Of a DNA stretch of 64,000 nucleotides, positions 43,219-54,540 are shown one piece after another. Below the pieces are notes generated by a model, which worked only from the letters and a program-made list of their open reading frames with translations, was not told the DNA's origin and did no database searches. Location: contig JACGCM010002784.1 of the NCBI GenBank assembly GCA_014058105.1, positions 2,852,001 to 2,916,000 of the forward strand, in the 5' to 3' direction. The stretch's first letter is position 1. Each line of letters starts with the position of its first letter. A program made the translations under genes and the position numbers. Origin of the DNA: Kingdonia uniflora (lineage: Eukaryota > Streptophyta > Magnoliopsida > Ranunculales > Circaeasteraceae).

Positions 43219-44750
43219 ATGTCGATCCCAAGTCAAAATCCCCTAGTTGGACAAACAGAAGGAACTGGCAGAGGAGTAAATCAAATGACAGAATTGCGCG
43301 CTACCCTGAACTTAGAGATGAAAAGTGAACGATTCCAAAATAGCAGTTGATAGAGGTATGAGAGGCATTGAGAATTCTTCAAGGATAATAGATGACAACA
43401 CAAAAGAACAAAGAAGCACAACCCGCTACGTCAATAATTTTGGCTCGAGACAGGTTATGACCTCCTAGAGGTATCAGTCAGGGAGCAGATATATAATCCG
43501 ATCATAACCAGCGTGGATCCGAAATCATACTAGTGCCTGCTATTCAATAAGAACTCGATAAAATTCCCATGGACTTCAGACAAGTGGAAGACATGCAAAA
43601 GGGGATGATTTGAATCCTTGTGCGTGAAAGACTCAGTGAGGGAAGTGGAGATCACAACCTCAGGGAGGATCTTCTCCAACGCCACATAATCACAGCTTGG
43701 CAGTTTGATACTCAAGAACACATGGACAATTGCATTAAATAGTTGTTTGAAGCCCAAACACGCGCAATAACATCTTCAACAAATTACAGAAGAGCCCGAT
43801 TACGCAAGATCTCTTAGACAGTGAAGTGCCAACCAGTTTTCATATGCCAAAAATTTGAAAATTCTAAGGGATTGATCCCATTGAACATATTCAAGAGTTC
43901 CAAGACTTTTTAAGTTTGCATTCTACGCCGAATCACATTTTTTATCGACTATTCCTACCAGTCTCCAGGGCGAGCCTCTACGATGGTTCCATTCATTGAA
44001 GGAAGGGTCAATTCATACTTTCGAACAGTTACAAGAACTTTTTGTTAAGAACTATTCGCACAATAGAGATAAAGAGGAGAACATGTACTTTTTAATCAGT
44101 CTTAAACAAATAGCGAGGGAGAAGCTCAAAGCTTTCACCAAAAAATTCTTAGATCTGACAAGAAGGGTAGATTATTTTGACTAGAAAATTACAGTTACGA
44201 TCTTCACCAATGCTCTACTCATCGAAAGCCAAGCAAAAAAAACATTTCATCTCAAATAAGCCAACAACTCTAGAGGACATGATCAAAAAAGTGGATAGTT
44301 ACATCGATCTCAAAAGGATGATGTTCGAGAGACAAAAACCACAAAAGCCAATCCTGACAAAAAAAGACAAGCCACATAATGAGAATTTGAGCGCACTATA
44401 GATACTAAAAGAGGCAGGAAACGAGCTAAATCTGATGGAGATCGACCTCGAAAGGGTAGCGACCTTCTAAAGCCATGCCTTCCAATATTAACTACTAAGT
44501 TGGCCAATATCTGCCCTACGCATCAGAAAGACAAGTTCTTTAGAAATGCCTAACCTCTCCATCCCATCGAGAGTAATCCATATTACAAACATCTCAAAGT
44601 CTGATATCATTATACGAAAGGCTGTTATGCTCTATAGAGACTCATGGAGTACATACTTAAAGATGTCAGATTGTACGAATACATCGTCAATCTGGATAGC
44701 TACAAAAATAGGAGTTAAAAACTTGATAATGAGGTCATTTAGATCGAATG
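43219..44750 (+). pseudogene. Gypsy (Tat-like) Gag, decayed
   Basis: Starts MSIPSQNPLVGQTEGTGRGV. The retrotrans_gag core is at about 43996-44400: EGSIHTFEQLQELFVKNYSH, SLKQIAREKLKAFTKKFLDL and NKPTTLEDMIKKVDSYIDL. It aligns with the Tat-2 Gag segments SLKQAPDEKLETFTRKFFGL and NKPLTLEDMIEKV at 58941-59204. A later part (about 44560-44700) has Y-x-x-H-x-x-x-x-YHYTKGCYAL, the expected zinc-binding region with key residues lost. Several stops and shifts are present. Confidence 0.75.
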
Positions 44751-44850
44751 AGGAATAGAGGAGAAACACCTATACCATCTTCTTCTCAACTACTTCATCG
44801 AGACATACAAGATCAACAGACAAGTCACATTCAAAAGATGTTATATCATA

Positions 44851-46108
44851 TGATAAGAGGTTTTTAGGGGTCCTTTAGTTTAATACCCACTCAAAGTACA
44901 ATTGTCGAATTATAGCATGGACGAGTGAGATCAAATCTACAAGGAGGTTTGGGAAAATAAATACTTTTTAGGCCGAATTATGATTTTATAAGAGATAAAT
45001 CTAAAAGGAAGAAATAAAAGCTAATTATAAAACTTAATAAGAGAGAGAGCTAAGGTTTGGACTTGGCCTCTACCTTTCAAAACACTAATTGATATACAAA
45101 TAGATCCTTATATCTCCATCAATCATATGTTCGTGTTAAGATAGATATAATGTTGTAAAATAAACAACTAAATCTATAGTAAAACATTTAGTGGTTATAC
45201 TTTAAAGAGATGGTGAAGAGTATCTTAAAGAATTATCAACTCAACCATGGCTAGGCTTGAGTGAGTTCTTTAGTGTTTCCTCTTTTTAGATCTCCAAATC
45301 AAGTCTACAATTAGTAGTACTTGTTTGTATCTAAAGTTATCGTACACCAAACCGAAGCTATGGTTAAGCCTTCGATATGATGTACTAACTTATCAATCAT
45401 AAAATACTAAGAGAAAACTAATTAGAACCTAATTAATACCAACTATTGCTCATCCAAGAAGATGCCTCATCCTAGCCTTAATTAGGAGATTAACCGCTTA
45501 TCTCGGACTTCATCGCATTAACAACTAATGAAGACATTAACAAAAATTAAACTAAAAAGAAGAAGAAGAAGAAGAAGAAGAAGAAGAAAAAGAAAAAGAA
45601 GAAGAAAATTAACTTTATTTACTATTACCTTCTAATATGAGATACCCAATTACAATGGTGGGAGGATTCCTTTTATAGGAGAAGAAACCCAAATTTATAA
45701 ACTATATTTTCACAATAATTTTTTTTAATATTATAACCAATCACCTAAGATTCTTGCATATAATTCTATTAAGTGATGTAGAGATTTTTTTTCATGAAAA
45801 CTTTTGCATATATCTTCCATATAAAATATCTTCAAGGATCTTGGATGCAATATCTTCTTTGATCATATTCTCCAAGAATATTTGTTAATATATTTCTTCA
45901 ATCTTAAGACCAAATATATTGTGTCTTTGACTTTTTGTACTATGAACTGTTGGAGACACTTTTACTTGACTTTAAGGGCTTGGTTTCAAATATTCATCTC
46001 TAATAGCTACAATTAAACAAGCGCATATAAGTATCCAAAAATAAATATAATGGATGACTAAAATACATGTTCGGGTATATTAAAAATGTCATAATTACAC
46101 ACTCATCA
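44851..46108 (-). repeat. Athila-like 3' LTR (minus orientation)
   Basis: On the minus strand a polypurine-like tract, AAGTTTAGGGGTATT, meets TGATGAGTGTGTAATTATGA at 46108, the expected 3' LTR start. The left end is placed at TGATAAGAGG (44851), giving an LTR of about 1.26 kb, in the usual range for Athila elements. Integrase and RNase H of the same lineage and strand lie beyond the nested Tat element, at 61930-64000. The left limit is a best guess. It contains a GAA microsatellite at 45557-45590. Confidence 0.5.
45557..45590. repeat. GAA microsatellite
   Basis: About eleven AAG/GAA units, followed by degenerate AAAAG units. Confidence 0.95.
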
Positions 46109-46234
46109 AATACCCCTAAACTTATCTTTTGCTCATCCCGAGTAAAATAAAATAAAAACCATTTTCGCGGGGAGTTCGATTACATTTAGTATATACAACA
46201 AGCTGTTAAATCTCGTGAGGGTTTGTAGTGACTT

Positions 46235-46907
46235 TAATAACGTATTTTCGTAGAGGCCAAAGATAGTGCTATATACCTTTAAAATATAGAATAATGGTTA
46301 AGAACTAAAAGCAATTGACACGTGATTTAATGTGGAAAACCCTTGAATGGATTAAAAACCACGACCTCTCCTAAGGATTTCTGAAAGAATGGTGTTTTTA
46401 TATACATGCTAGTTATTACAAAGAGTAAGAGACTGGATATCTAAGTTCTGGTAGGGATGACTTTCTCTCAGAGTTCTCTAGGTGATAATAGCCGTCCTGG
46501 ATTCTGATCTCCAGGTCTCTTTTTATAGGTCTTATAATATGACCGTTGGTTACATTGATGAGGGACGTTACAATATCAGGTTTTGATAAGTCTTCATAAT
46601 AAACTTCTTTAACGTCTTGATATTTGTTGATCTGTAGCGGATCTATTAATATTCATTAGCTGTAACTTCAGACCGTTGGGAAGATACGATCTCTTATGAT
46701 GTTCGTATGCATACGACCTGTTGATAAGTGGAGGAGTATCTTCTGTAGTGCAAAGTCACAGGATGGTTTGATATCTTTGAACTATAGGTAAGGAAGTCTG
46801 TACTACGATCTCCTTGCTTTTAGTCCTTGATTGGTTATCAGTGTGTTTACTCGAGCTATGTGAGTTCGAATATCGGGCTCAGTATGAGGATTAGAAGTAA
46901 ACCCTCA
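46235..46907 (-). repeat. 3' LTR of Tat-2
   Basis: Aligned with 60097-60768. In element orientation it starts TGAGGGTTTAC. Its outer end (46235) is less certain by a few bases. Confidence 0.92.
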
Positions 46908-46922
46908 CAACTGCCCCATTTC
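46908..46922 (-). other. Polypurine tract of Tat-2
   Basis: Minus-strand GAAATGGGGCAGTTG abuts the 3' LTR start TGAGGG. Confidence 0.65.
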
Positions 46923-49325
46923 AGCCAATAGCAAGAAAAACGTGTGTTGCGAGTGGTGTTGGTTGAGAAGTCTTGTCGTTTGAATTGAATGCTGCATTGA
47001 TGGTTTCCATTTTATCTTGGAAGAATAATAGTTTCGACTGTTGGGTCTCCCGAAAATTCTACTTGAGATGTGCACTTGTGATGAATACCTTATTGGAAGT
47101 TGTGACATGTATTAAATGCTGCTAGTATATAACATGGTAAATAGTTTCTATCACTGTTCACCCTGGTTAACTTTGTCAGTCATTCAAATTGGTATAAGTA
47201 GTAGTGATGGTGACAACTCGACGCCAGGCATATGAAGCTAGAGTTCAGACCAAAATGGAAAGTCTACAAAATAATTATTTTGGGACCCAAAGTCTTTCTC
47301 TGCCGACTCCAATCTATGTTCCTCCAACTTTCATGGAATGTCATGGGAAGAAGTAGAGGAGGCAGAGGATGATTATCATCAAATATGGCGATTCCATTAT
47401 GTGGTTTTGTTTGCTGCCCACCGTCGATCCTATCTTTGAATGCTTGCAGAAGATGCGGTAGCGGCGGAGGATGAGAAGGCCGCGGTGTCTTTTGTTAAGT
47501 ACTGCCGATACCCCGCTAAAGATTGCGTATTGTAATGGTGGAGGAGGTTCTTCGTCGGCAGCGGAGGTGGGGGTTATGGAGGAGCCGTGGGATTAACTTT
47601 GTCCTCTACCTCACTCTAGTTCCTCTTCTTGGGCTTTGAGTTCTTCTTCTGGGCCCGCCCTTGTTTCTTCTCAAGTGCTGCACTGTCATCTGCAACGTAG
47701 GCTTTTCTTTGTAAAAGAAAAAATTGTCTGTAGAATTTGTAATCTTGAGTTTTGAACTGGTTGAAGTATTCGTCCTTGTAAATTGTTTTTCTTGAATAAT
47801 AAATTCGAACTTTCATATCTTGTATTGTAAGTGTTTGAAACTGCTTGAATGAATTGTTATCGAACAAGTCAAAAATGACATAGGTCGAAAATATGTAGAT
47901 CGAAATATTACTGAGTTGAACTGTGTAGATCGTGCTATATATTTGTTTCCTTGTTGTGAGAGTATCATCATAGTCAACTTGAACACTTGTTTTCATGTGT
48001 TGAAACTTGGTTGTGGCATCTGATGTGGAGTGATTTGCAAACTTCTACTAGATGTACAGCTATGTGAGGCATCAGTTCGATAAATCGTGCTGGATAAACT
48101 TGCTGCTGCTGGTAGGGAAATCATTTTGTGTGGTAAAGAAAACCATCTGTGCTGTAGGTCGGGTCATTGATCATAATGACTTGTTTTTGTTGAGGTTGTC
48201 TTGTCATCACTTTCTGTATCTATGATAATTTTTAACTTAAATATAACTGAAGTAGGATTTGTTACTGATTTTCTACTTCTGTCAGACCGAAATTGAGGTA
48301 AGTGACAGCTGTAATAGTTGTACTTAGGTTTTTGAATTGGAAATCATGCTTAAAATAGCACAGCAGGATCGTGTAGCCGCAAAAAGTTATTGTTGTACGG
48401 GAGTGAACATGCTGCAAGATCTGTACAAATCTTCTAGGGCAGTGAGTCCTTGAATTTAATAATGGTGGAGGACAGAGACAGACGTGATAACCATGCACGT
48501 TACTCTAAAGATCATCACGAGGGCAAACAAAAAGACGTGCCTGTAAAGTGGGATGATGCCAATACGTGTCCCAAAGAGCCATCGTTTAAAAAACTGAGGG
48601 TCAATATAAACTCTCGTCTTTCTCCCTTCCACGAGCCATATTCATTTGTAGAGAGAGAAGAAAGTATTTCTAGAGAGAGAAAGTCTTCAAACTTCAATCG
48701 TAGTCTACCATTTTACTGTGGTCTTCTTGTAAAAACTGACGCTTTGCAGTCTAAAGTGAAGGTGGTGACCGAAAATGACGATTGTTGTTCTTCTAGTACA
48801 GGTTAATGACTATGTTTCCACCATTTTCGTTGTTTTATTAGTTTCTTGGAACTGGTAATTGCATGTTTGAACTTCTGGGTAGATTAATAAAGTGTTGGGT
48901 ACGGCGGAGGGAGGAGGCCTGTTTGATTTAAAAAACTTTAAATAGATATTTCTTGTATGTGCTAGTTGCGCTTAAAAAATCCGAAACCCAGCAGTAAAAT
49001 TTTTGTATTTTCCAGTAGTGAGGAATCATCATCGTCTGACAAGATTATGGATGATTCGGAGGTAATTGGTACTGTAACTGCTGATGAACTGGTTATTCCT
49101 TCTGGGAAGGATGTAGGATTGCATGCGGGGATTGAAGCTGGGTAATTTTTTAGGTATCCCGAGAATGTAGACGTAGCGAAGAAATTTTTGCAGTATAAAA
49201 AGGGTTTAGATGGAAAATGGGAGCATTATGTGATGAATGCAGGGTTGTGGTTTAGAACTCTGGTAAGACCAGGTGGTAATATAGAGCATTATCAGGTGCC
49301 TTCCCTGGATCAGTAAAAGAGAAGT

Positions 49326-49788
49326 ATGGATATAGGAGATGATATAGATATCGCTTATTATAATGGAACTGGCGCAAAGGTTGTAGAGGAAGGATTCCTT
49401 TATTATTTGAATCAGGTCGTATATGGGTTGAGTATTCCCCTAACCTTTTTCCAAAAGGGGGTAATGAATGCTTTAAAGAGTTGCCCTGGTCAATTAAATG
49501 GTAATGTCTTTGAGATGATGAGGGTCTGTGAATCCCTTAATCAGAGGTGGAGAGATGCGGGTATTGCGAGACAGTTCGTTACGGATGATGTCTTGAAATA
49601 CTATAAGTTTAAATATGTGAAAGATTGAAAGAGAGGATACTTGTTTAATGATTCGGCGAGGCTGAAATTCATTGATTTTGAATCTCCTGGGAGACCCTGG
49701 TGCGACCATCTTGTGATGGTGAGGGGTAATTGTATGCAAGTGCCTGGGGAACCGGTGCCCGAGCGGATATATAAGAATTTTAACGAGA
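49326..49788 (+). pseudogene. Globular domain core of the Tat-2 antisense gene
   Basis: One frame with a single stop at 49626. It holds GLSIPLTFFQKGVMNALKSC, PGQLNGNVFEMMRVCESLNQ and then SARLKFIDFESPGRPWCDHL and VPGEPVPERIYKN. The pattern matches the plant 'putative gypsy type transposon' family in layout. The exon ends at AACGAGA|GTAAGT. Confidence 0.65.
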
Positions 49789-50443
49789 GTAAGTATTTTA
49801 ATTCAGCCTGTAGTTCGTCTTTTAACTTATTGCGAGCTACTAACATAGTTTGTTGCTGTTTTGACAGAGCCTAATCCTAAAGCTGTTGCTGATACGTCGA
49901 GTTTTTTTGGCGTCGTTAGTCAAGAAGGAAACGAACTGAATAAAGTTCTTGGAAAACTAGGTATTCGCAGAGAGAAGATATTGAACTCTGTAGTTAAAAA
50001 AGTGCAGCAAGCTCATCAAAATTAAGCTATGGCTACTTCTGGCTCTGCTTATGCTGATGTTATGAAGATTCCTACCTGTGATATGAGTACTTCGAGTTCC
50101 TTAGTTCGACGACCTAGAGTAAAAAGGATGTTGCCGCCTTCTGAGCAAACAACTCCTGTGTAGACACCGTAGGTAGGGACTGAGGAGGTGGATGCTGCTG
50201 TTAGTGAGGCGCCTCCTCTTATGAAGCAGAGGCAAGAGAGGAAAGCCAAACCGGCTTCTACAAAAAAGTTTGATCTTGACGTGGTGGGGCAGATGTCTCA
50301 GGAGCTGGCTAAGCATGATCCAAAATTTCTGAGTGTTGGGTTTAAATCCAGTATGTCTCAGGTATGTATAATGTTTGCTTGATCGTCTTTGTTTTAAGAA
50401 ACGATCTGAGTGATCATTATGCTTTGTTATAATTGTGTTGTAG

Positions 50444-50860
50444 GCTACTGTTGTGTTCGAATCTGCCTTGGAGGTTCTGATGACAGGTGCTGTTGATAGT
50501 GACGAACTTGTTCGGCAACATGATGCAGAGAAAGCTGCTCTGCGAGAATAGTTCGAGAAGGAGAAGGCTCTGCAGAGGGAGCAGTTTGAGAAGAAGAAGG
50601 CTCTGCAGAAGGATCAGTTCGAGAAGGAAGCTGCAGCTATGAAGAAAGAGGTTGAAGATAAGGCAAAGAAGGTTGTTGACATTGTGGTGGCTTCCCGAAA
50701 TAAGCTGATTCAAGCCTTCTACTTCTGGGGCTTGAGTAGAGAGGATGTCGATCTTGCTCTTACAGAGAAGTATAGCGAGATCATCTTCCCAGGGGATGAT
50801 ACCTCTCCAGTGGCTGAGCAGACCCCGACTCCTCCAGTGGTTGATGATACGACCAAGGAG
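50444..50860 (+). pseudogene. Coiled-coil exon with internal (E/D)QFEKEKALQ repeats
   Basis: Flanked by TTGTAG|GCTACT and AAGGAG|GTAGCA. It contains three 12-13-residue repeats of Q-F-E-K-x-K-A-L-Q. In the first copy the Gln codon CAG is TAG (50549-50551). The segment LIQAFYFWGLSREDVDLAL is conserved in the Tat-1 copy. Confidence 0.75.
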
Positions 50861-51025
50861 GTAGCAAAAACTAATTCTTGATTCTATAGTTGTAACATAG
50901 TTCTGAGACTTGGTTGAATTTTGTCCCTTGTACTGGTGATAGAACTATTTTTGCCGAGACTTAAATTTTTTGTGGTTGTTGTTGATATATGTTTTTTTGA
51001 TGGTGAATGTATAATTTATATGCAG

Positions 51026-53466
51026 GAGGTAGTTCGTTTGAGGGGAAAAGTGAGCGAGATGGAAAAGGCCTTGAGTCGAGCAAGGGATTCCATCAATCGT
51101 GCTCAACAGGTACACAATAAACTTGAATATGAGAGACGTCTTCATAAGTCAAATTTTGATAACACCTTTAAGGAGTTATTCGAGCTTCAATGTAGATATG
51201 GAAAGATAAAAATTGTGAGGGATGAGGTTTTGCGAAGAGAGAGCAATAGGTTCGCTTTACTCCAAAAATCCTTTAATGATAAGCGGTTCGTAGATGAGAG
51301 TAATAAGTTAGAGTGTCAAAGGTCATTATTGTCTTTGACGCTTTATTTTGAGGCCAAAGTTGATAGTGAGCGGGGCTTGAAGGAAGCCTATTTAGAACTG
51401 TTAACTGCGAGGGCCATAATGCCAGACCCAGCTCAGGTGAAATTCTTGGCGCAAGAAGCGCGTAATCGCCATAGTATAGAGGCACAAAGATGCTCAGCTC
51501 GGGCTGGAGTATCCATCATATGGGGTGGTGTAGGACCATTGCTTAATGAGCTTAACTTTTGTAGGGGCAAAGAGCAATGAGGATCCTGCTCTTCAACTTA
51601 AAGAAGGAAGATAGAAGGATCCAGGCACAATTAGAAATCGATCTGAGGCATGCTTGCGACAAACTGGAGCGATGCAAGGGTCATAATGCATGTCTGAAGA
51701 GGGAAAAGGTGGAGTGTAATAAGTTGTTGCAGAGTTCGGATAAGATAGTGACATTGTTAGAAGCGCATTTACTAGATGCGCATAAACGTTTGCAAATGTT
51801 CAAATTGTGCTTGAAGAAGTATCTTACTCCAAAGCGGGGAAAACGTGCTAGTAACACAGATCACGAACGTCAGATAGCCGATGTGATCGCGTTTTATGGG
51901 GGCAAGCTCGAGAGAGTAGAAAATGAATTTAGACGTTATATCTCGAGCTGTGGTAAAGATGTTAAAGTAGAGAATGATAAGATTAAAAATATGTGGTTTG
52001 CAAAAGGGAATGAGGGTGGAGGAGTTTCAACCTCGAAACCGCGAGCTGAAGAGTCTGAGGAGGAGGAGGTCGAAGATCTGTTACCTCACACACAGCATAA
52101 GACCCATCTGCAAGATGTCGCAATCTTTAATGAACCTTTGTAAGTAGATGCAAGTAATAGTAGAGTTCAATCATAAGCCAACTAGATTGTGGCATATAAT
52201 TGTGCTCTGCATAATGTAGTTAATTCGTGTATCATAGATTGATGTTGTAATAAATGTTGTTGAATGATATGTCTTGTTTGAATGAATATCTGTTGATTGA
52301 TGTATTGCGTTTGTAATCTGTTCTTTTAGACTGAAGACAATGAACATGACGAACTGCCTGTCTTATCCACATCAAATAAGGAACTGTCTGCAAAGTTGCA
52401 GCAATGTTCGTTAGCAGTTGAAAATACGACTTTGTCGAATTCAAAGCTGGAATCTGATATGTTGGAACTGTAGAGTCGGCTAAATGCTGTGATTGTAGAG
52501 TTATCATGTAAGGATGCAGAGATATTGACTGCTAATAATGAAGTCGAACTGTGGAAAGAATCTCTGAAGAAGATAAAGTTGGAGACCATGGCTATGAATC
52601 AACAAGTACTGGATATGTTAAGTACGATTGAAAAGCAGAAGAACGATCTGTTTTACCATCAGTCGGTGGTGACAAATAATACTGATCTTTTAAAGAAGCA
52701 AGATGCTGAAATCCGTCATGTGCGAGAGCGTCTGAAAAAGCTGAACTGGGATTTGCGTGAGGCTCAAGATTCTTGTTAGAGAAAAAGCGACCATGCCAAA
52801 ACTCACGGGGAAGCATGTTCCAAGAAAAATTGAGAGATGAACGAAACCATCAATAAGTGTAATTCGTGGATAGCCGATCTTAACCGGGAAAAATGAGCTT
52901 TAATACTAGAGTGCATGCAAGGTAATGAAGTTTACGAGGAGCTCCATGTGAAGTATAAAGAGTCGCAGAGGTTGGTGGATGCAACAAATGATAAGATCAA
53001 TTATTCGAAGAAGGTAGATAAGAAGTTGTAACATCTGAAGCAGGAGATGGAGCGTAGTGTGCAGATAACGAAGCAATATAGAGATTCGTTATTGCAGAAG
53101 AAAAAGTCTCTAGTAGATCGATGTAAGGATCTTGAAGATGAACTAAACAAAGTGAAGACCGAGCTTGGTGAAGCTATGTTGATAACTGCAGATGATGCTA
53201 TATTGCGCACTATGGCTATGTTGCATGCAGATGTAGAGAAATTTTGAACAGAGCCTGATTCGATCTTGGCTGTTTCAACTGAATACGGCATGGAGTATGA
53301 TTTACAGCTAGAGCGGTTATCTTATATAGATAATCTGATGCCGAGAGTTATGGAATTGCTGAATGCACCTTCTACTGTAGTTGATGCAGCTATACCTTTT
53401 CCTGCCTTACTTTCATCTGGGTCTGGGGAAAGTTTGAATGTTGTACGCCCGAAGTGTGAAAGGTAG
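51026..53466 (+). pseudogene. C-terminal coiled coil of the Tat-2 antisense gene
   Basis: Long charged helical frames: VRLRGKVSEMEKALSRARDS, LKKEDRRIQAQLEIDLRHAC, LKREKVECNKLLQ, NEVELWKESLKKIKLETM and KKSLVDRCKDLEDELNKVKT. It ends with PKCER and TAG at 53466. Frames change at about 51565 and 52330 near GTAAGT/TTTTAG-type signals, so more introns are likely, but their exact joints do not all keep the frame. Confidence 0.65.
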
Positions 53467-54540
53467 TTTTATTGTTTATATTGTAATGAGACACAGTGTA
53501 AATATGTCTTTGCTGTAGAAAAAATGTCAAAAGTTTAGTAGAAATTTTTTTTGTTCTATAATCTCTTTGTATGGTCGAATTAGGCAAACTAATAAATGTC
53601 AATGTAGAGATATGATTGTAGTGGTACTGTATTCTCTTGTACATAGGTCGAATTGAGCAAGTTAATAAGCAATCATAAAGAGAGTTATAAAATGTTTGAA
53701 TAGCTAAACAATGCGTCTCTGCCAGATCGAATTGATTGAATCTATAAGCGACCTTTGGAGAGCGAGTATATTTGAAAATCGATATTGTAGGTCTCAGTCA
53801 TAGGTCGAATTGAGCGTATCAATAAGCGACCGTACTGAGACATCTTTTAATATTGAATAGCTGTATGACGCATCTCTGCCAGATCGAATTGATTGTCTCA
53901 ATAAGCGACCCTCCGAGAGCGAGTTTATTTGAACAGTTATGATGTAGGTCTCAGTCACAGGTCGTATTGAGCGTATCAATAAGTGACTGTACTGAGATAT
54001 CTTGAATAGCTGTATGGCGCATCTCTGGCAGATCGAATTGATTATCTCAATAAGCGACCTTATGAGAGCAAATTTATTTGAACAATTATGATGTAGGTCT
54101 CAGTCACAGGTCGAATTGAGCGTATCAATAAGTGACCGTACTGAGACATCTTTGAATATTAAATAGCGGTATGGCGCATCTCTGCCAGATTGAATTGATT
54201 ATCTCAATAAGCGACCTTCGGGGAGTGAATTTATTTGAACAACTATGATGTAGATCTTAGTTACAGGTCGAATTGAGCGCATCAATAAGCGACCATACTG
54301 AGACATCTTTGAATATTAAATAGCTGTATGGCGCATCTTTGCCAGATCGAATTAATTATTTCAATAAGCGACCTTCTGAGAGCAAATTTATTTGAACAAC
54401 TATGATGTAGTTATTCTCGGAGATAGCAGAAATGCTTGAATTGAGTAGACTTGCAAAATGATGCTGAAAAAGTACTTTATTGCATAATATCGAATATTAC
54501 AACATATTTATCTTCGATGTAGGTTCAGTCGGCGGGTATT
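53467..54540. repeat. 157-bp tandem array between pol and the antisense gene
   Basis: Five units begin with GC(A/G)TCT(C/T)TGCCAGAT(C/T)GAATT at 53713, 53870, 54019, 54176 and 54333 (spacing 157, 149, 157 and 157). Each unit holds two related half-motifs, AGATCGAATTGATT...CAATAAGCGACC and AGGTCGAATTGAGCG...CAATAAGCGACC. Degenerate half-units lie at about 53574 and 53648. The array is non-coding and sits between the converging 3' ends of the antisense gene (53466) and integrase (about 54540). Tandem repeats in the 3' region are typical of Tat elements. Confidence 0.92.

Larger units (their letters stand above)
42660..44850 (+). mobile_element. 5' fragment of a Ty3/gypsy element (LTR plus gag)
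   Basis: An LTR-like stretch starting TGTAAGGACTTATTCCC is followed at about 43144 by TTTAGCATCATCTGTGGGAA, which matches the primer site of the Tat element at 60075-60092 (TGGCGCTGTCTGTGGGAA) with a few changes, and then by a Gag reading frame. Nothing of pol is present. The fragment ends where an Athila-like LTR begins at about 44851, so it was either truncated or interrupted there. Confidence 0.65.
47207..53466 (+). pseudogene. Antisense spliced gene of Tat-2: gypsy-type transposon domain plus long coiled coil
   Basis: Read opposite to the element's own gag-pol. It starts MVTTRRQAYEARVQ (47207). Then come exon-like blocks at 48450-48801, a globular domain at about 49016-49788 (VYGLSIPLTFFQKGVMNALK, PGQLNGN, PWCDHLVMVRGNCMQVPGEP), and a basic/Pro-rich linker. 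From about 50444 to 53466 a charged coiled coil carries repeats such as QFEKEKALQRE. Three introns can be removed with the frame kept: 49789-49867, 50362-50443 and 50861-51025, all GT-AG. Intact, the protein would exceed 1,000 residues. The stops are few and often of the TAG type. No nuclear import, enzyme or binding function can be read off. Antisense ORFs in this position are known in some Tat elements. The homologous decayed copy is at 1066-6138. Confidence 0.75.

Noticed and set aside
42660..46108. The LTR at 42660 and the sequence near 46100 as two ends of one element
   Set aside because: They do not align with each other, and their orientations differ: the first is followed by plus-strand gag, the second is preceded by a minus-strand purine tract.
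47207..53466. The antisense coiled-coil gene as an ordinary host gene with a retrotransposon around it
   Set aside because: It lies wholly between pol and the 3' LTR, and the same protein occurs at the same place in a second Tat element at 1066-7035, so it belongs to the element.
53794..53979. Short minus-strand frame in the tandem array
   Set aside because: Falls within the 157-bp repeats and recurs only because the repeat recurs; no coding signature.
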